From: Aphodosoma sp051870875
GTDB taxonomy: Bacteria > Bacteroidota > Bacteroidia > Bacteroidales > Paludibacteraceae
Reading direction: 5' to 3'
Assembly (NCBI GenBank): GCA_051870875.1
Contig: JBJECG010000026.1
Coordinates: forward strand, 1-45,935
DNA: 45,935 bases
Numbering within the stretch: the first letter of the stretch is position 1; each line of letters starts with the position of its first letter. The translations under genes were made by a program, and so were the position numbers. The notes under the pieces are model-generated. The model ran no database searches. It saw nothing but the letters and a program-made list of their open reading frames with translations, and had not been told where the DNA came from. Shown piece by piece: positions 8,947 to 16,281 of this stretch.

Positions 8947-9702
8947 ATGATAAACGGAAAAAAGATAGTGGTGGTGATGCCCGCATACAATGCCGGGAAG
9001 ACACTCGAACAGACGTATGCCGAAATACCATTCGACATTGTCGATGAAGTGATACTTACCGACGATTGTTCGCGCGATGATACCGTGGCACTGGCACGGC
9101 GGCTGGGCATCAGGGAAGTGCTCGTGCATGAGCGTAACCGAGGCTACGGAGGCAATCAGAAGACATGCTACAACCGTGCCCTGGAACTCGGAGCCGATAT
9201 CATCATCATGGTGCATCCCGACTACCAGTATACCCCAAAACTCGTACACTCCATGGCATATATGATAGCCGACGGAGTGTATCCGGTGGCATTTGCATCG
9301 CGCATTCTCGGTAAAGGGGCACTGAAAGGCGGCATGCCATGGTTCAAATACGTGGCCAACCGCTGCCTCACCCTCTTCGAAAACATAATGCTTAACCAGA
9401 AACTGTCAGAATACCATACCGGATACCGTGCTTTTTCGGCCGAAGTGCTGCGGACCATCGACTACAACGCCTGTTCCGATGACTTCGTGTTCGACAATGA
9501 AACCATCGGACAGATATTCTACGCCGGATATGAGATAGGCGAAGTCACCTGTCCGACGAAATATTTCGACGATGCCTCTTCCATCAATCTGAAACGCTCC
9601 ACCATCTACGGCTTCGGAGTACTCCGTGTATCGGTAGTCTACCGCCTCTGCAAATGGCGGCTGATGAAGTCGAAACTTTTCGGCGGACAAAATCCGCGTT
9701 GA
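8947..9702 (+). CDS. GT2 family glycosyltransferase (polyprenol-phosphate sugar synthase-like)
   Basis: A 251-residue protein with a GT-A fold at the N-terminus: KIVVVMPAYNAGKTLEQTYA for nucleotide binding, ILTDDCSRDDT for the first acidic motif, NRGYGGNQKTCYNRAL, then MVHPDYQY as the DxD-like metal site. Residues ~150-200 (GYRAFSAEVL, DDFVFDNE) match the dolichol-phosphate mannose synthase group. There are no strong C-terminal membrane helices, so it is likely a peripheral membrane enzyme. I use the ATG at 8947; an in-frame extension to 8752 has no family character. With the GT-C-like and GtrA-like genes downstream it suggests synthesis of a polyprenyl-phosphate sugar that is flipped and used outside the cytoplasmic membrane (inference). 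Confidence 0.9.
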   Translation: MINGKKIVVVMPAYNAGKTLEQTYAEIPFDIVDEVILTDDCSRDDTVALARRLGIREVLVHERNRGYGGNQKTCYNRALELGADIIIMVHPDYQYTPKLVHSMAYMIADGVYPVAFASRILGKGALKGGMPWFKYVANRCLTLFENIMLNQKLSEYHTGYRAFSAEVLRTIDYNACSDDFVFDNETIGQIFYAGYEIGEVTCPTKYFDDASSINLKRSTIYGFGVLRVSVVYRLCKWRLMKSKLFGGQNPR

Positions 9703-9749
9703 GTTCTGACAACACATGAATCATATCGGAAGTAACCGGCTGCCGTTGG

Positions 9750-9976
9750 CTGACAGATGAGTCCGGTCCTGCCTGCGGATGATTCCGGTATCCGTCAGAA
9801 AGCTGTTGGAAGACGGCAGATCCATTGCAGCCTGAACAGTTGAGGCTGCTTGATACGTTCCCTGACTGTTGGGAGAGTTCAAGCAATCCCGGTTTGTTCT
9901 TGATTACCTTTTCTGATGTTGTCATAACTCAGTCTGTTTTCTGTTACAGAATTATTCTTTTTTGTGTATCTGTCAG
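9750..9976 (-). mobile_element. IS481-like transposase remnant
   Basis: From the ATG at 9925 the minus strand reads MTTSEKVIKNKPGLLELSQQ then SGNVS. This is close to the start of IS481-family transposases as I remember them (usually continuing into a helix-turn-helix with MGYSRDTFYRF). After about 25 residues the resemblance stops, although a frame stays open. A 9-base inverted repeat, CTGACAGAT at 9750-9758 and its complement at 9968-9976, flanks the fragment and may mark old element ends. No target duplication is visible. The element is too short to be active and separates two genes of the glycan cassette. Confidence 0.5.
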
Positions 9977-10027
9977 ATTAAGTCTTGACTAATTCAACTT
10001 AGTTAAACCAGTTTATTCTAATCGCTT

Positions 10028-11656
10028 ATGAAACGAACAGCAGTATATATATTGGCGGCCGTATTTGCAGCCTTTTTTGTATGGCTTTTCAGCTATACCA
10101 TGGATCCGAAACTCGATCTTAACGGCGACAACGCCATCTACATACAGCTGGCCCGCAATATGGCCGGCGGACACGGATATTCGTCGCTGGACACTGACGG
10201 CGTATACAGTCCCGCAAGCCACTTTCCGCCGGGGTATTCAGCCATACTCAGCGTAGCCATATCATGTGGCGTGACATCGCTTTTGGGATTCAAGATATTG
10301 AACGGAGTTTTTCTTTTCCTTTCGCTTTGCGGACTGGTTTATCTGCTGTCCCGCCTCACGCGGCAGCTATACATGGCTTTTGCCATAGCCATGCTTGTAT
10401 TGCTTTGCCCTGTGCTCATGCACTTTGCCGGTATCGTCATGAGTGAAATGAGCTATATGTTGTGTACCGTGGTGACTCTGGTTGCGCTTTACCGGTATGC
10501 CGCATCGGCAGACGGTAAGGCAGCTGGCAATGTAGCTACCCCCCCCCCTACACACCAGTCATTAGGCTTTTTACGCTCCCCGTGGTTCTACGTGGCGGTG
10601 GTGTTTGCCGTGGCATCGTACCACATCCGTACTGTCGGAGCGTCGGCTATGGCCGCTGTCGTCATATTCTATCTTTTCCGGAAGGAGTGGGCGGCTTCGG
10701 CCGGTTCAGTAGTGGCTATGGCCATGCTCATGGTACCTTGGGCGGCGCGCAATGCCGTACATGGCATAAAAGGCCGTTACCTCGATACCGTTATGGTAGT
10801 CAATCCGTGGAGGCCTGAAGAAGGCAATATATCATCATTCGGTGAATTTTTCAATAAGATGCTGGCCAACCTCGATGAAACCGTCATCAAAGGGTTCAAG
10901 GAAATACTCTTCCCGTTCATGACAATCGATTACCAGCAAACATCATCGTTCATGGCCGTCATCGGCGGTCTGCTGCTGGTCGCCCTCATATTCTATGGAG
11001 CCTGGAATCTGGGCAGTATGCGGTGGGCGGTAATGGCGTTCGTTGCTGCCAATATCGGACTGTTTGCGCTGTGGCATGGCGGCAACGGAAGCCGTTATGT
11101 GACACCGGTTGCCCCGTTGCTCTTTTTCTGTTTCTATACCGGCGTTTATGCTGCTGTCCGGCGTATCCTGAAAAACCGCATTCCAGCCGATTCTCCATGG
11201 CTGGCGGTACTCCTGCTCATGGCTCTGCCCATGGTACCGCCCATACAGGAACAGCACCGCTCGGCAAAACGCCCTTACCCCATACAGTACCGGCAGTATT
11301 TTGAAATGGCGGAGCAACTCAACACCCGTGCGGCGGAAGGGTCTGTGGTGTCGTGCCGCAAACCGGAACTGTTCGGTTTCTATGCCCCTAACTTGCGCAC
11401 CACGCGCTATCTGTATTCCAATGACCCGAAGGCGGTGGTTGACGATTTGTACCGCAGGAATGCCGATTATGTAGTCATCGAGCAGTTGGGCTACAGTTCC
11501 ACACCGAGGTATCTGGTTCCGGCCATCCAGGCCTACGGCCAATATTTTCCCGTGATATGGCATCTTCAGAATCCCGATGCCTGGCTGTTGCGCTTTGACC
11601 GCGCTGCATACCGTGCAGCATTTGCCGGTGATGAGGGCGGAGCTGCGCCGGAATAA
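10028..11656 (+). CDS. GT-C-like polytopic membrane glycosyltransferase
   Basis: A 542-residue integral membrane protein with an N-terminal helix (residues ~5-23) followed by a periplasmic loop holding DLNGDNAIYIQLARNMAGGH. The acidic GD in that loop (Asp34) is where GT-C enzymes of the PMT/ArnT type place their catalytic Asp. Around ten further helices follow, then a soluble C-terminal part from ~residue 415. Such enzymes take sugars from polyprenyl phosphate and act on the periplasmic side. That fits the GT2 gene before it and the GtrA-like gene directly after it. A run of ten C at 10539-10548 lies in codons ~171-174 inside a loop (ATPPPTHQ). As sequenced the frame is intact, but one base gained or lost would truncate the protein. 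The acceptor is unknown. Confidence 0.8.
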   Translation: MKRTAVYILAAVFAAFFVWLFSYTMDPKLDLNGDNAIYIQLARNMAGGHGYSSLDTDGVYSPASHFPPGYSAILSVAISCGVTSLLGFKILNGVFLFLSLCGLVYLLSRLTRQLYMAFAIAMLVLLCPVLMHFAGIVMSEMSYMLCTVVTLVALYRYAASADGKAAGNVATPPPTHQSLGFLRSPWFYVAVVFAVASYHIRTVGASAMAAVVIFYLFRKEWAASAGSVVAMAMLMVPWAARNAVHGIKGRYLDTVMVVNPWRPEEGNISSFGEFFNKMLANLDETVIKGFKEILFPFMTIDYQQTSSFMAVIGGLLLVALIFYGAWNLGSMRWAVMAFVAANIGLFALWHGGNGSRYVTPVAPLLFFCFYTGVYAAVRRILKNRIPADSPWLAVLLLMALPMVPPIQEQHRSAKRPYPIQYRQYFEMAEQLNTRAAEGSVVSCRKPELFGFYAPNLRTTRYLYSNDPKAVVDDLYRRNADYVVIEQLGYSSTPRYLVPAIQAYGQYFPVIWHLQNPDAWLLRFDRAAYRAAFAGDEGGAAPE

Positions 11657-12127
11657 ATGGGAGGAAATCTTACGGTCAGGTGTAAACGGGAGCCGATGCC
11701 TATGTTTGACTTCAGAGACAGGGAGAAATTACGCAAGCCGTCATCCAGCGCATTCGTCCAGATGATACGTTACGGCATATCGGGCGGTGTGGCCTTTCTG
11801 GTCGACTTCGGACTTATGGTTCTCCTCGGCGAGTTGTTTTCCGTTTCCGGAGTTTTGGCCGGAACCGTAAGTTTCGGCATAGGTCTGGCAGTCACCTACG
11901 TATTCAGCATCAGGTGGATCTTCGACAAACGCAGGTTTGACAGCCGTATTGCCGAATTCATCACTTTCGCTGCGATCGGGGCTGTGGGGCTGTTGCTCAC
12001 ATGGTTGCTTATGCTTCTGCAGATCAATCTGTTCGGCATACACTACATTCCTGCCAAAATCATCACCACGGTTATAGTCACCGTCTGGAACTTCGTGGCA
12101 AAGAAGTTCATCCTCTTCAGCAAGTGA
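11657..12127 (+). CDS. GtrA-like membrane protein
   Basis: A protein of up to 156 residues with four predicted membrane helices, matching the GtrA family: QMIRYGISGGVAFLVDFGLM, then VSFGIGLAVTYVFSIRWIFD and the closing VWNFVAKKFILFSK. GtrA proteins are thought to help move polyprenyl-linked sugars across the cytoplasmic membrane. The ATG at 11657 follows the preceding stop codon with no gap. ATGs at 11696 and 11702 are equally credible, because family similarity begins near MFDFRDREK and a GGGAG lies just before them. It completes a synthase, flippase and transferase set, an arrangement like the gtr O-antigen modification cassettes. Confidence 0.85.
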   Translation: MGGNLTVRCKREPMPMFDFRDREKLRKPSSSAFVQMIRYGISGGVAFLVDFGLMVLLGELFSVSGVLAGTVSFGIGLAVTYVFSIRWIFDKRRFDSRIAEFITFAAIGAVGLLLTWLLMLLQINLFGIHYIPAKIITTVIVTVWNFVAKKFILFSK

Positions 12128-12176
12128 ATCCCGCCTGTAGCCTGATACAAAAACATCCTGAAAACGGGCTGGAGAG

Positions 12177-12202
12177 ACACTGCCGCTGTCAGTGTGTTTT
12201 TT
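12177..12202 (+). terminator. Probable terminator of the glycan cassette
   Basis: ACACTG at 12177-12182 pairs with CAGTGT at 12190-12195 around a 7-base loop, followed by GTTTTTT. The stem is short but lies where expected, 50 bases after the GtrA-like stop and abutting the convergent thioesterase gene. Confidence 0.5.
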
Positions 12203-12719
12203 ATCTGGTCATTTCTGCCACTACCTCTTCCATTGTCATTTCAGGGCCGGTTTTTACGCAGGGCCGGAAATTCATTTCCTTCACTTTGTCGGTTGGGAAG
12301 CATACGAAAGTCAGGTCTGCTTCAGAACATAGAGTGCCGTCGGGCGTATGTATGGTGGCGTGAAGGTCTATGATGCGGCGGCGTTGCCTTACGGTCTCCA
12401 CCCGTACTATGACGTATGGCAGAAGGGTGGAAACAGGTTTGCGGTAGCGGATATTCAGATTGGACGTCACACCCGGAACCCCTGATTTATAGTTTATCTG
12501 CCACGAACTGATTTCGTCTGTCAGAGTGGCTTGTATGCCGCCGTGCAGCGTGTCTGTCCAACCCTGGTTATGGGTGTTGAGCGGAAAGACACATACTATG
12601 TCATCGGTTTCGGTATCGACCCAGAACTTCATTTTCAGTCCTATCGGATTATGGGGATTGCAGCCGAAGCAGTCATATCCCTCGACATCCGTCCATGGAT
12701 TTGTAAGTGATTGCAGCAT
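12201..12719 (-). CDS. PaaI-type hotdog thioesterase
   Basis: A 172-residue cytoplasmic hotdog-fold protein. The helix motif NQGWTDTLHGGIQATLTDEI, with HGG and the acidic residue after it, is the acyl-CoA thioesterase active-site pattern of the PaaI/4HBT group. The N-terminus has CFGCNPHNPIGLKMKFW, a cysteine-containing lead found in many family members. The substrate cannot be told from sequence. It starts 10 bases after the Fur-type gene and is probably co-transcribed with it and the GldB-like gene. Confidence 0.88.
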   Translation of the reverse strand: MLQSLTNPWTDVEGYDCFGCNPHNPIGLKMKFWVDTETDDIVCVFPLNTHNQGWTDTLHGGIQATLTDEISSWQINYKSGVPGVTSNLNIRYRKPVSTLLPYVIVRVETVRQRRRIIDLHATIHTPDGTLCSEADLTFVCFPTDKVKEMNFRPCVKTGPEMTMEEVVAEMTR

Positions 12720-12729
12720 TGATTCTTTG

Positions 12730-13179
12730 TTATTTCTTCGGTTTGTCGCTTTTTTTCCTCGGCTGGCACTTCGAACATACCCCGTAAAGGTATATGCTTT
12801 GGTATTGCGTGTCGAAAGTGTTGAACTTGCGGTTGAATACGGCTTTGGTGAATTTCAGGTCCGAAAACTCCTTGATTGCTCCGCATACCGTACAGATACG
12901 GTGGTGGTGGCTGACGGCACGCTGGCGGAGTTCGTATTGCTGTTCGGCTCCTGCAAACGGATGCTTGACAATGATTGATGCCCGGAGTAGAAACTCTATC
13001 GTGTTGTAGAACGAAGCCAGTGAAAAGTGCACCGCGCTTTCTTTGTTCATTTCGTAGAGCGATTGTGCCGAGAAATGTCCGTCGGTTTCTACAATCATGC
13101 GCAGTATTTCGTCTCGCTCGTAGGTCTTGCGCAGACGGTGTTTTTTGATGTAAAGGTGCAGTTCTTCGTGCGGTGTCAT
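12730..13179 (-). CDS. Fur-family metal- or peroxide-responsive regulator
   Basis: A 149-residue Fur-family repressor with a winged helix at residues ~10-75 (FSAQSLYEMNKESAVHFSLA, then YNTIEFL), followed by the dimerisation half. Histidines SHHHRIC form the regulatory metal site, and two CxxC pairs (CTVCG, CSKCQ) form the structural zinc site. The lysine-rich C-terminus PRKKSDKPKK is unusual but plausible. Sequence alone does not separate Fur, Zur and PerR. It sits 8 bases after the gldB-like gene. Confidence 0.88.
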   Translation of the reverse strand: MTPHEELHLYIKKHRLRKTYERDEILRMIVETDGHFSAQSLYEMNKESAVHFSLASFYNTIEFLLRASIIVKHPFAGAEQQYELRQRAVSHHHRICTVCGAIKEFSDLKFTKAVFNRKFNTFDTQYQSIYLYGVCSKCQPRKKSDKPKK

Positions 13180-13187
13180 GGTGTTTG

Positions 13188-14195
13188 TCAGGGGCGGTAG
13201 TTCGAACGTGAGAGTATTGTTTGTGAATCGTTCTGGTCCATCAGCTGCCGGAGGGTGACTGCGCGGTTGTTTGCCATATAGCTTTCCACTATGCGCCAGC
13301 CTATGTACGCGCCTCCGCGCGACGGCGACTCTTGCGAGAAAGGCAGCGTAAACGGCCCGTCATTCAGATACTGGCCCTTTGTGAGCACATTCGTTTCGTA
13401 GAGTACGCGGTTGGCAAGCATAAGCTGCCACAGTTCGGGCTCGTATTTCTGCATCCACTCCCATTGTTCTTCGGTATAGCCCATGATTATGTGGTCGGGT
13501 ATGTCAGGCAGCAGGGTGGCGGTGGCATAAAGTATCTTGCCCCGGTAGAGTATGTCATCGAGCAGGTTGCCATGTGCCTGCGGGTAGTATTCCGATGTCA
13601 GCCAGCCGGTGATGTAGTCCGGCACCACCTTGTCGCGCGTCATGTTCACGCGCTGGTATTCGTATATGTCTATAAGCTTGTATATCGGGTAGTCGCTGCC
13701 CATGTAGTTGTCGAGGCTGACAGAGATGAAACCCTCGCCCGCCACTATGCTTTGGTTGAATCCCGATACATGCGCATACAGGCGTGGGGTGGCAATGTGG
13801 GGAAAGAAGTAGCGGGCCCTGCGGAAAGCGCCTGTCAGTTGTGCGTTGAAATCAGACACGTCGGAGTACATCGTGAGACAGTCTGTATAAAGGCGGATTA
13901 CTGAAGTGTCGTTGCGGAACAGTCTGTAGGTATCATGAGTTATGGCGGAGTCGGGATGTCCGAACCGGATTACATTTTCCAGATAGACCTCTGTAATGCC
14001 AGGATATTGACTTGCCAGCCATTTCATCCCGGCTGCCGCGTCTGTGGTGTCGATACTCCAGAAAGCCGAGTCAAAACGCTCGATCCGTACATCGAAATCC
14101 AGACCCCGGAGGTCGGCTTCACGCCGGCTGCCATGCCTGCAGCCGGCAAGCAGAATCACCGCTGCAGACAAAAGCGGTATAATTTGTGGTTTCAT
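13188..14195 (-). CDS. gldB: GldB-like lipoprotein
   Basis: A 335-residue lipoprotein with lipobox LLAGC (Cys19). The body matches the GldB family: RFDSAFWSID near the start, IVAGEGFISVSLDNYMGSDY in the middle, and LPFSQESPSRGGAYIGWRIV near the end, the most conserved stretch I recall. GldB is required for gliding and type IX secretion in Flavobacterium. Non-gliding Bacteroidales retain it and its role there is unclear. The presence of sorting-type tails on surface proteins in this window makes a link with export worth considering (inference). It is first in the gldB-fur-thioesterase unit. Confidence 0.85.
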   Translation of the reverse strand: MKPQIIPLLSAAVILLAGCRHGSRREADLRGLDFDVRIERFDSAFWSIDTTDAAAGMKWLASQYPGITEVYLENVIRFGHPDSAITHDTYRLFRNDTSVIRLYTDCLTMYSDVSDFNAQLTGAFRRARYFFPHIATPRLYAHVSGFNQSIVAGEGFISVSLDNYMGSDYPIYKLIDIYEYQRVNMTRDKVVPDYITGWLTSEYYPQAHGNLLDDILYRGKILYATATLLPDIPDHIIMGYTEEQWEWMQKYEPELWQLMLANRVLYETNVLTKGQYLNDGPFTLPFSQESPSRGGAYIGWRIVESYMANNRAVTLRQLMDQNDSQTILSRSNYRP

Positions 14196-14242
14196 AACTT
14201 GCTTTTATATGGTCGGTTATTGCGGTCATACATTATCAACGG

Positions 14243-14250
14243 CAAAGTTA
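14243..14250 (-). promoter_or_regulatory. -7 element before gldB
   Basis: TAACTTTG on the minus strand is an exact TAnnTTTG match, 48 bases before the gldB start. I see no good TTTG at the -33 position, so only the -7 part is supported. Confidence 0.5.
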
Positions 14251-14408
14251 CCGAGATTTTTTGTATTATTGATGGGTTATGCAGTATTTTTACAGCCGGG
14301 ACAGTCAGAAATTTGCCTGACGGCCGGTCCCGGCACCTTGCCCTGACTCATGTATTCGGGGCAAAGCGGCATTGTGGTGACAATAAAAAACGGAGCCACA
14401 GGCAGGGA

Positions 14409-14532
14409 AATCCGCTGTCTTTTCACAGTCCTTGCCATCGCCGTAAGGGTTCACGGCCTTGCTCATGGCATTGTAGGCTTCATTGTTGTCAAGCAAATTG
14501 GAAACTTCCCCTACAATCCTGTTGTAATCCGC
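14409..14532 (-). pseudogene. Remnant of wecB 3' end (UDP-GlcNAc 2-epimerase C-terminus)
   Basis: The minus strand encodes ADYNRIVGEVSNLLDNNEAY followed by NAMSKAVNPYGDGKDCEK and TADF. This is the C-terminal signature of WecB-type UDP-N-acetylglucosamine 2-epimerases, whose NPYGDG motif is strongly conserved. Only about 40 residues remain of ~370, with no start region and a decayed tail. It lies in the 397-base gap between gldB and the BadF-type kinase. It may be left over from a deletion or from recombination with an intact copy elsewhere. Confidence 0.7.
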
Positions 14533-14592
14533 CTGGAAAAGCCAGACTGCCCGGGATAATATACTTGCAGTGTCCGGTACAGTCAGGGACGG

Positions 14593-15432
14593 CTACGGAT
14601 TGCTGTGGTATATGGCCAGACCCGTTACAGGGGTTCGGAGGATGCCGGAGATGCGGTATCCGGTCTCGGCAGCTATTCCGTGCAGTATGGGCGCGAAGAT
14701 GCTGGCTATGGAACCTACAAAGCCTACGGGCAGAGTGTCTGGGTAGCGGGTGACGTTTCTTGCGAAAAAGGCTTTCATTTCCGATTCCAGCAGGGCGCGG
14801 ATGTAAGGATGTCCGGTATGGTCTCCTATGAAATGTGCAAATTGGGCCAGGTAGCGGTTGGGGTAAGGCTGGCGGTATACATGACTGACTATTTCGGGGT
14901 AGGAGAGATGGTATTGCGAGGCGAGCAGCCGGTGTATGTCGGCGGGCATAGCCTGTTTTATCCAGTCGGCAATCAGCCTGCGCCCGAGTACCGCACCCGA
15001 ACCTTCGTCACCGAGAATGAATCCGCCGGCGTAGGTAGCGGCTGTCAGGGTCTTGCCGTCGTAATATGCGGCATTGGATCCTGTACCGAGAATGCAGGCT
15101 ATGCCTTCACCGTTTCCGAAAAGGGCGCGTGCAGCTCCCATGAGGTCTGACTCCACCGTCACATTGCCGATATTGAGACTTGTGCCGAGGAGCGCGGCGA
15201 ACCGTTCGTTTTGTGCGGGTGATACGCATCCTGCGCCGTAAAAATGGAGCGCTTCGATGTTTTCGTCTGCCGGAAACATGGTCTGCACATTTTGCAGTAA
15301 GGGCTGTATGCCGTGTCCGGTGATATATTGCGGGTTGATGCCTTCGGTGGTTGTCTTGCGGCTGATTTCACCGTCAGGTGTTGTGAGTGCCCAAATTGTC
15401 TTGGTAGAACCGCTGTCAACTATTAGTTTCAT
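14593..15432 (-). CDS. BadF/BcrA-type ATPase, probable N-acetylglucosamine kinase
   Basis: A 279-residue ASKHA-fold kinase. MKLIVDSGSTKTIWAL is the phosphate-1 loop, GTGSNAAYYDG the phosphate-2 motif, and GGFILGDEGSGAVLGRRL the adenosine/domain motif shared with N-acetylglucosamine kinases of the BadF/BadG group. The ATG at 15432 directly precedes the first motif; an upstream in-frame ATG at 15504 would add 24 unconserved residues. It diverges from the S24-type regulator. Phosphorylation of an amino sugar during cell-wall recycling is the most likely role, but the substrate is inferred. Confidence 0.85.
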   Translation of the reverse strand: MKLIVDSGSTKTIWALTTPDGEISRKTTTEGINPQYITGHGIQPLLQNVQTMFPADENIEALHFYGAGCVSPAQNERFAALLGTSLNIGNVTVESDLMGAARALFGNGEGIACILGTGSNAAYYDGKTLTAATYAGGFILGDEGSGAVLGRRLIADWIKQAMPADIHRLLASQYHLSYPEIVSHVYRQPYPNRYLAQFAHFIGDHTGHPYIRALLESEMKAFFARNVTRYPDTLPVGFVGSIASIFAPILHGIAAETGYRISGILRTPVTGLAIYHSNP

Positions 15433-15511
15433 GATATGCCCTGTTTTTGCTACTTTCGGGTGTGATATGATGCGTTTTTTTGTATATTCAGTTTTTTCCG
15501 CCAAAAATTAG

Positions 15512-15519
15512 TAACTTTG
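15512..15519 (+). promoter_or_regulatory. -7 element before the XRE-S24 regulator
   Basis: TAACTTTG followed by CGG is the usual Bacteroidales -7 form, 32 bases before the ATG at 15552. The -33 region holds only a T-run. Confidence 0.5.
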
Positions 15520-15551
15520 CGGCGTTAAAACATCATAAATATGTATTGTAT

Positions 15552-16211
15552 ATGGCCGACTTGTCGATGATAAAACCTCTCCTGAAAGCCAGAGGTATCA
15601 AGGTAAGGGATTTTTGCGAGCGTCTGGGTATAACCGAGCAGGGTTTTGCCAAGATATTGCGTCAAAACTCCACGAAAATAGAGACGCTTGAACAGATAGC
15701 CGAACAGCTGGATGTGCCGGTATCGACGTTTTTTGCCGATGATGCCGTGCAGGTCAACGGCCCGATGCTGATGAATGTGCCGGTGGTGCCTGTCTATGCC
15801 CAGGCGGGCTACCTCCGTGGTTTCGGCGATGAAGAGTATCTTGAGACGCTGCCCACCCTGCCTGTCGTTACAGACCGCAATTACAAGGGTCATTACCGGA
15901 TATTTGAGATTTCGGGCGACAGCATGGACGACGGGTCAGCCCATGCACTGCTTTCGGGCGACAAGGTGCTGGCCCGCGATGTCCGTCAGGATCTGTGGCA
16001 GTCGCGCCTCCATATACGCAACTGGTATTTCATCATAGTACACCGTACCGAAGGTATTCTGGTGAAACAGATCGTCAGCCATGATGTTGACCACGGAGTG
16101 ATAACCTGCCATTCGCTCAATCCTATGTTCGATGATTTCGATCTCAACCTGTCGGATGTTGCCCAACTCTATAATGTGGTTTCGCTGGTATCAAGGGAGA
16201 TGCGTCTGTAG
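15552..16211 (+). CDS. XRE-family regulator with S24 (LexA-like) peptidase domain
   Basis: A 219-residue protein. Residues ~5-65 form a helix-turn-helix of the Cro/CI type (IKVRDFCERLGITEQGFAKI, then IETLEQIAEQLDVPVSTFF). Residues ~85-215 form an S24 peptidase fold with the catalytic Ser in SGDSMDDGS and the catalytic Lys in EGILVKQI. Such proteins repress genes and can cleave themselves when activated. I chose the ATG at 15552 over 15480, which lies before the -7 promoter element. I see no phage genes nearby, so it is probably a chromosomal stress regulator rather than a prophage repressor. Confidence 0.88.
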   Translation: MADLSMIKPLLKARGIKVRDFCERLGITEQGFAKILRQNSTKIETLEQIAEQLDVPVSTFFADDAVQVNGPMLMNVPVVPVYAQAGYLRGFGDEEYLETLPTLPVVTDRNYKGHYRIFEISGDSMDDGSAHALLSGDKVLARDVRQDLWQSRLHIRNWYFIIVHRTEGILVKQIVSHDVDHGVITCHSLNPMFDDFDLNLSDVAQLYNVVSLVSREMRL

Positions 16212-16281
16212 ATTCAGCGGTCCGGACCCGTATAGGCTGTCGTGATGCAGGCATTTCAGGGCCGGATGTCGCCGCTGCCGG

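Noticed and set aside
15552..16211. Prophage repressor indicating an integrated phage
   Set aside because: No integrase, structural or lysis genes are nearby, and the flanking genes are housekeeping.
16219..16228. Palindrome GGTCCGGACC between convergent genes
   Set aside because: Only ten bases, no loop and no T-run, so neither a terminator nor a supported operator.
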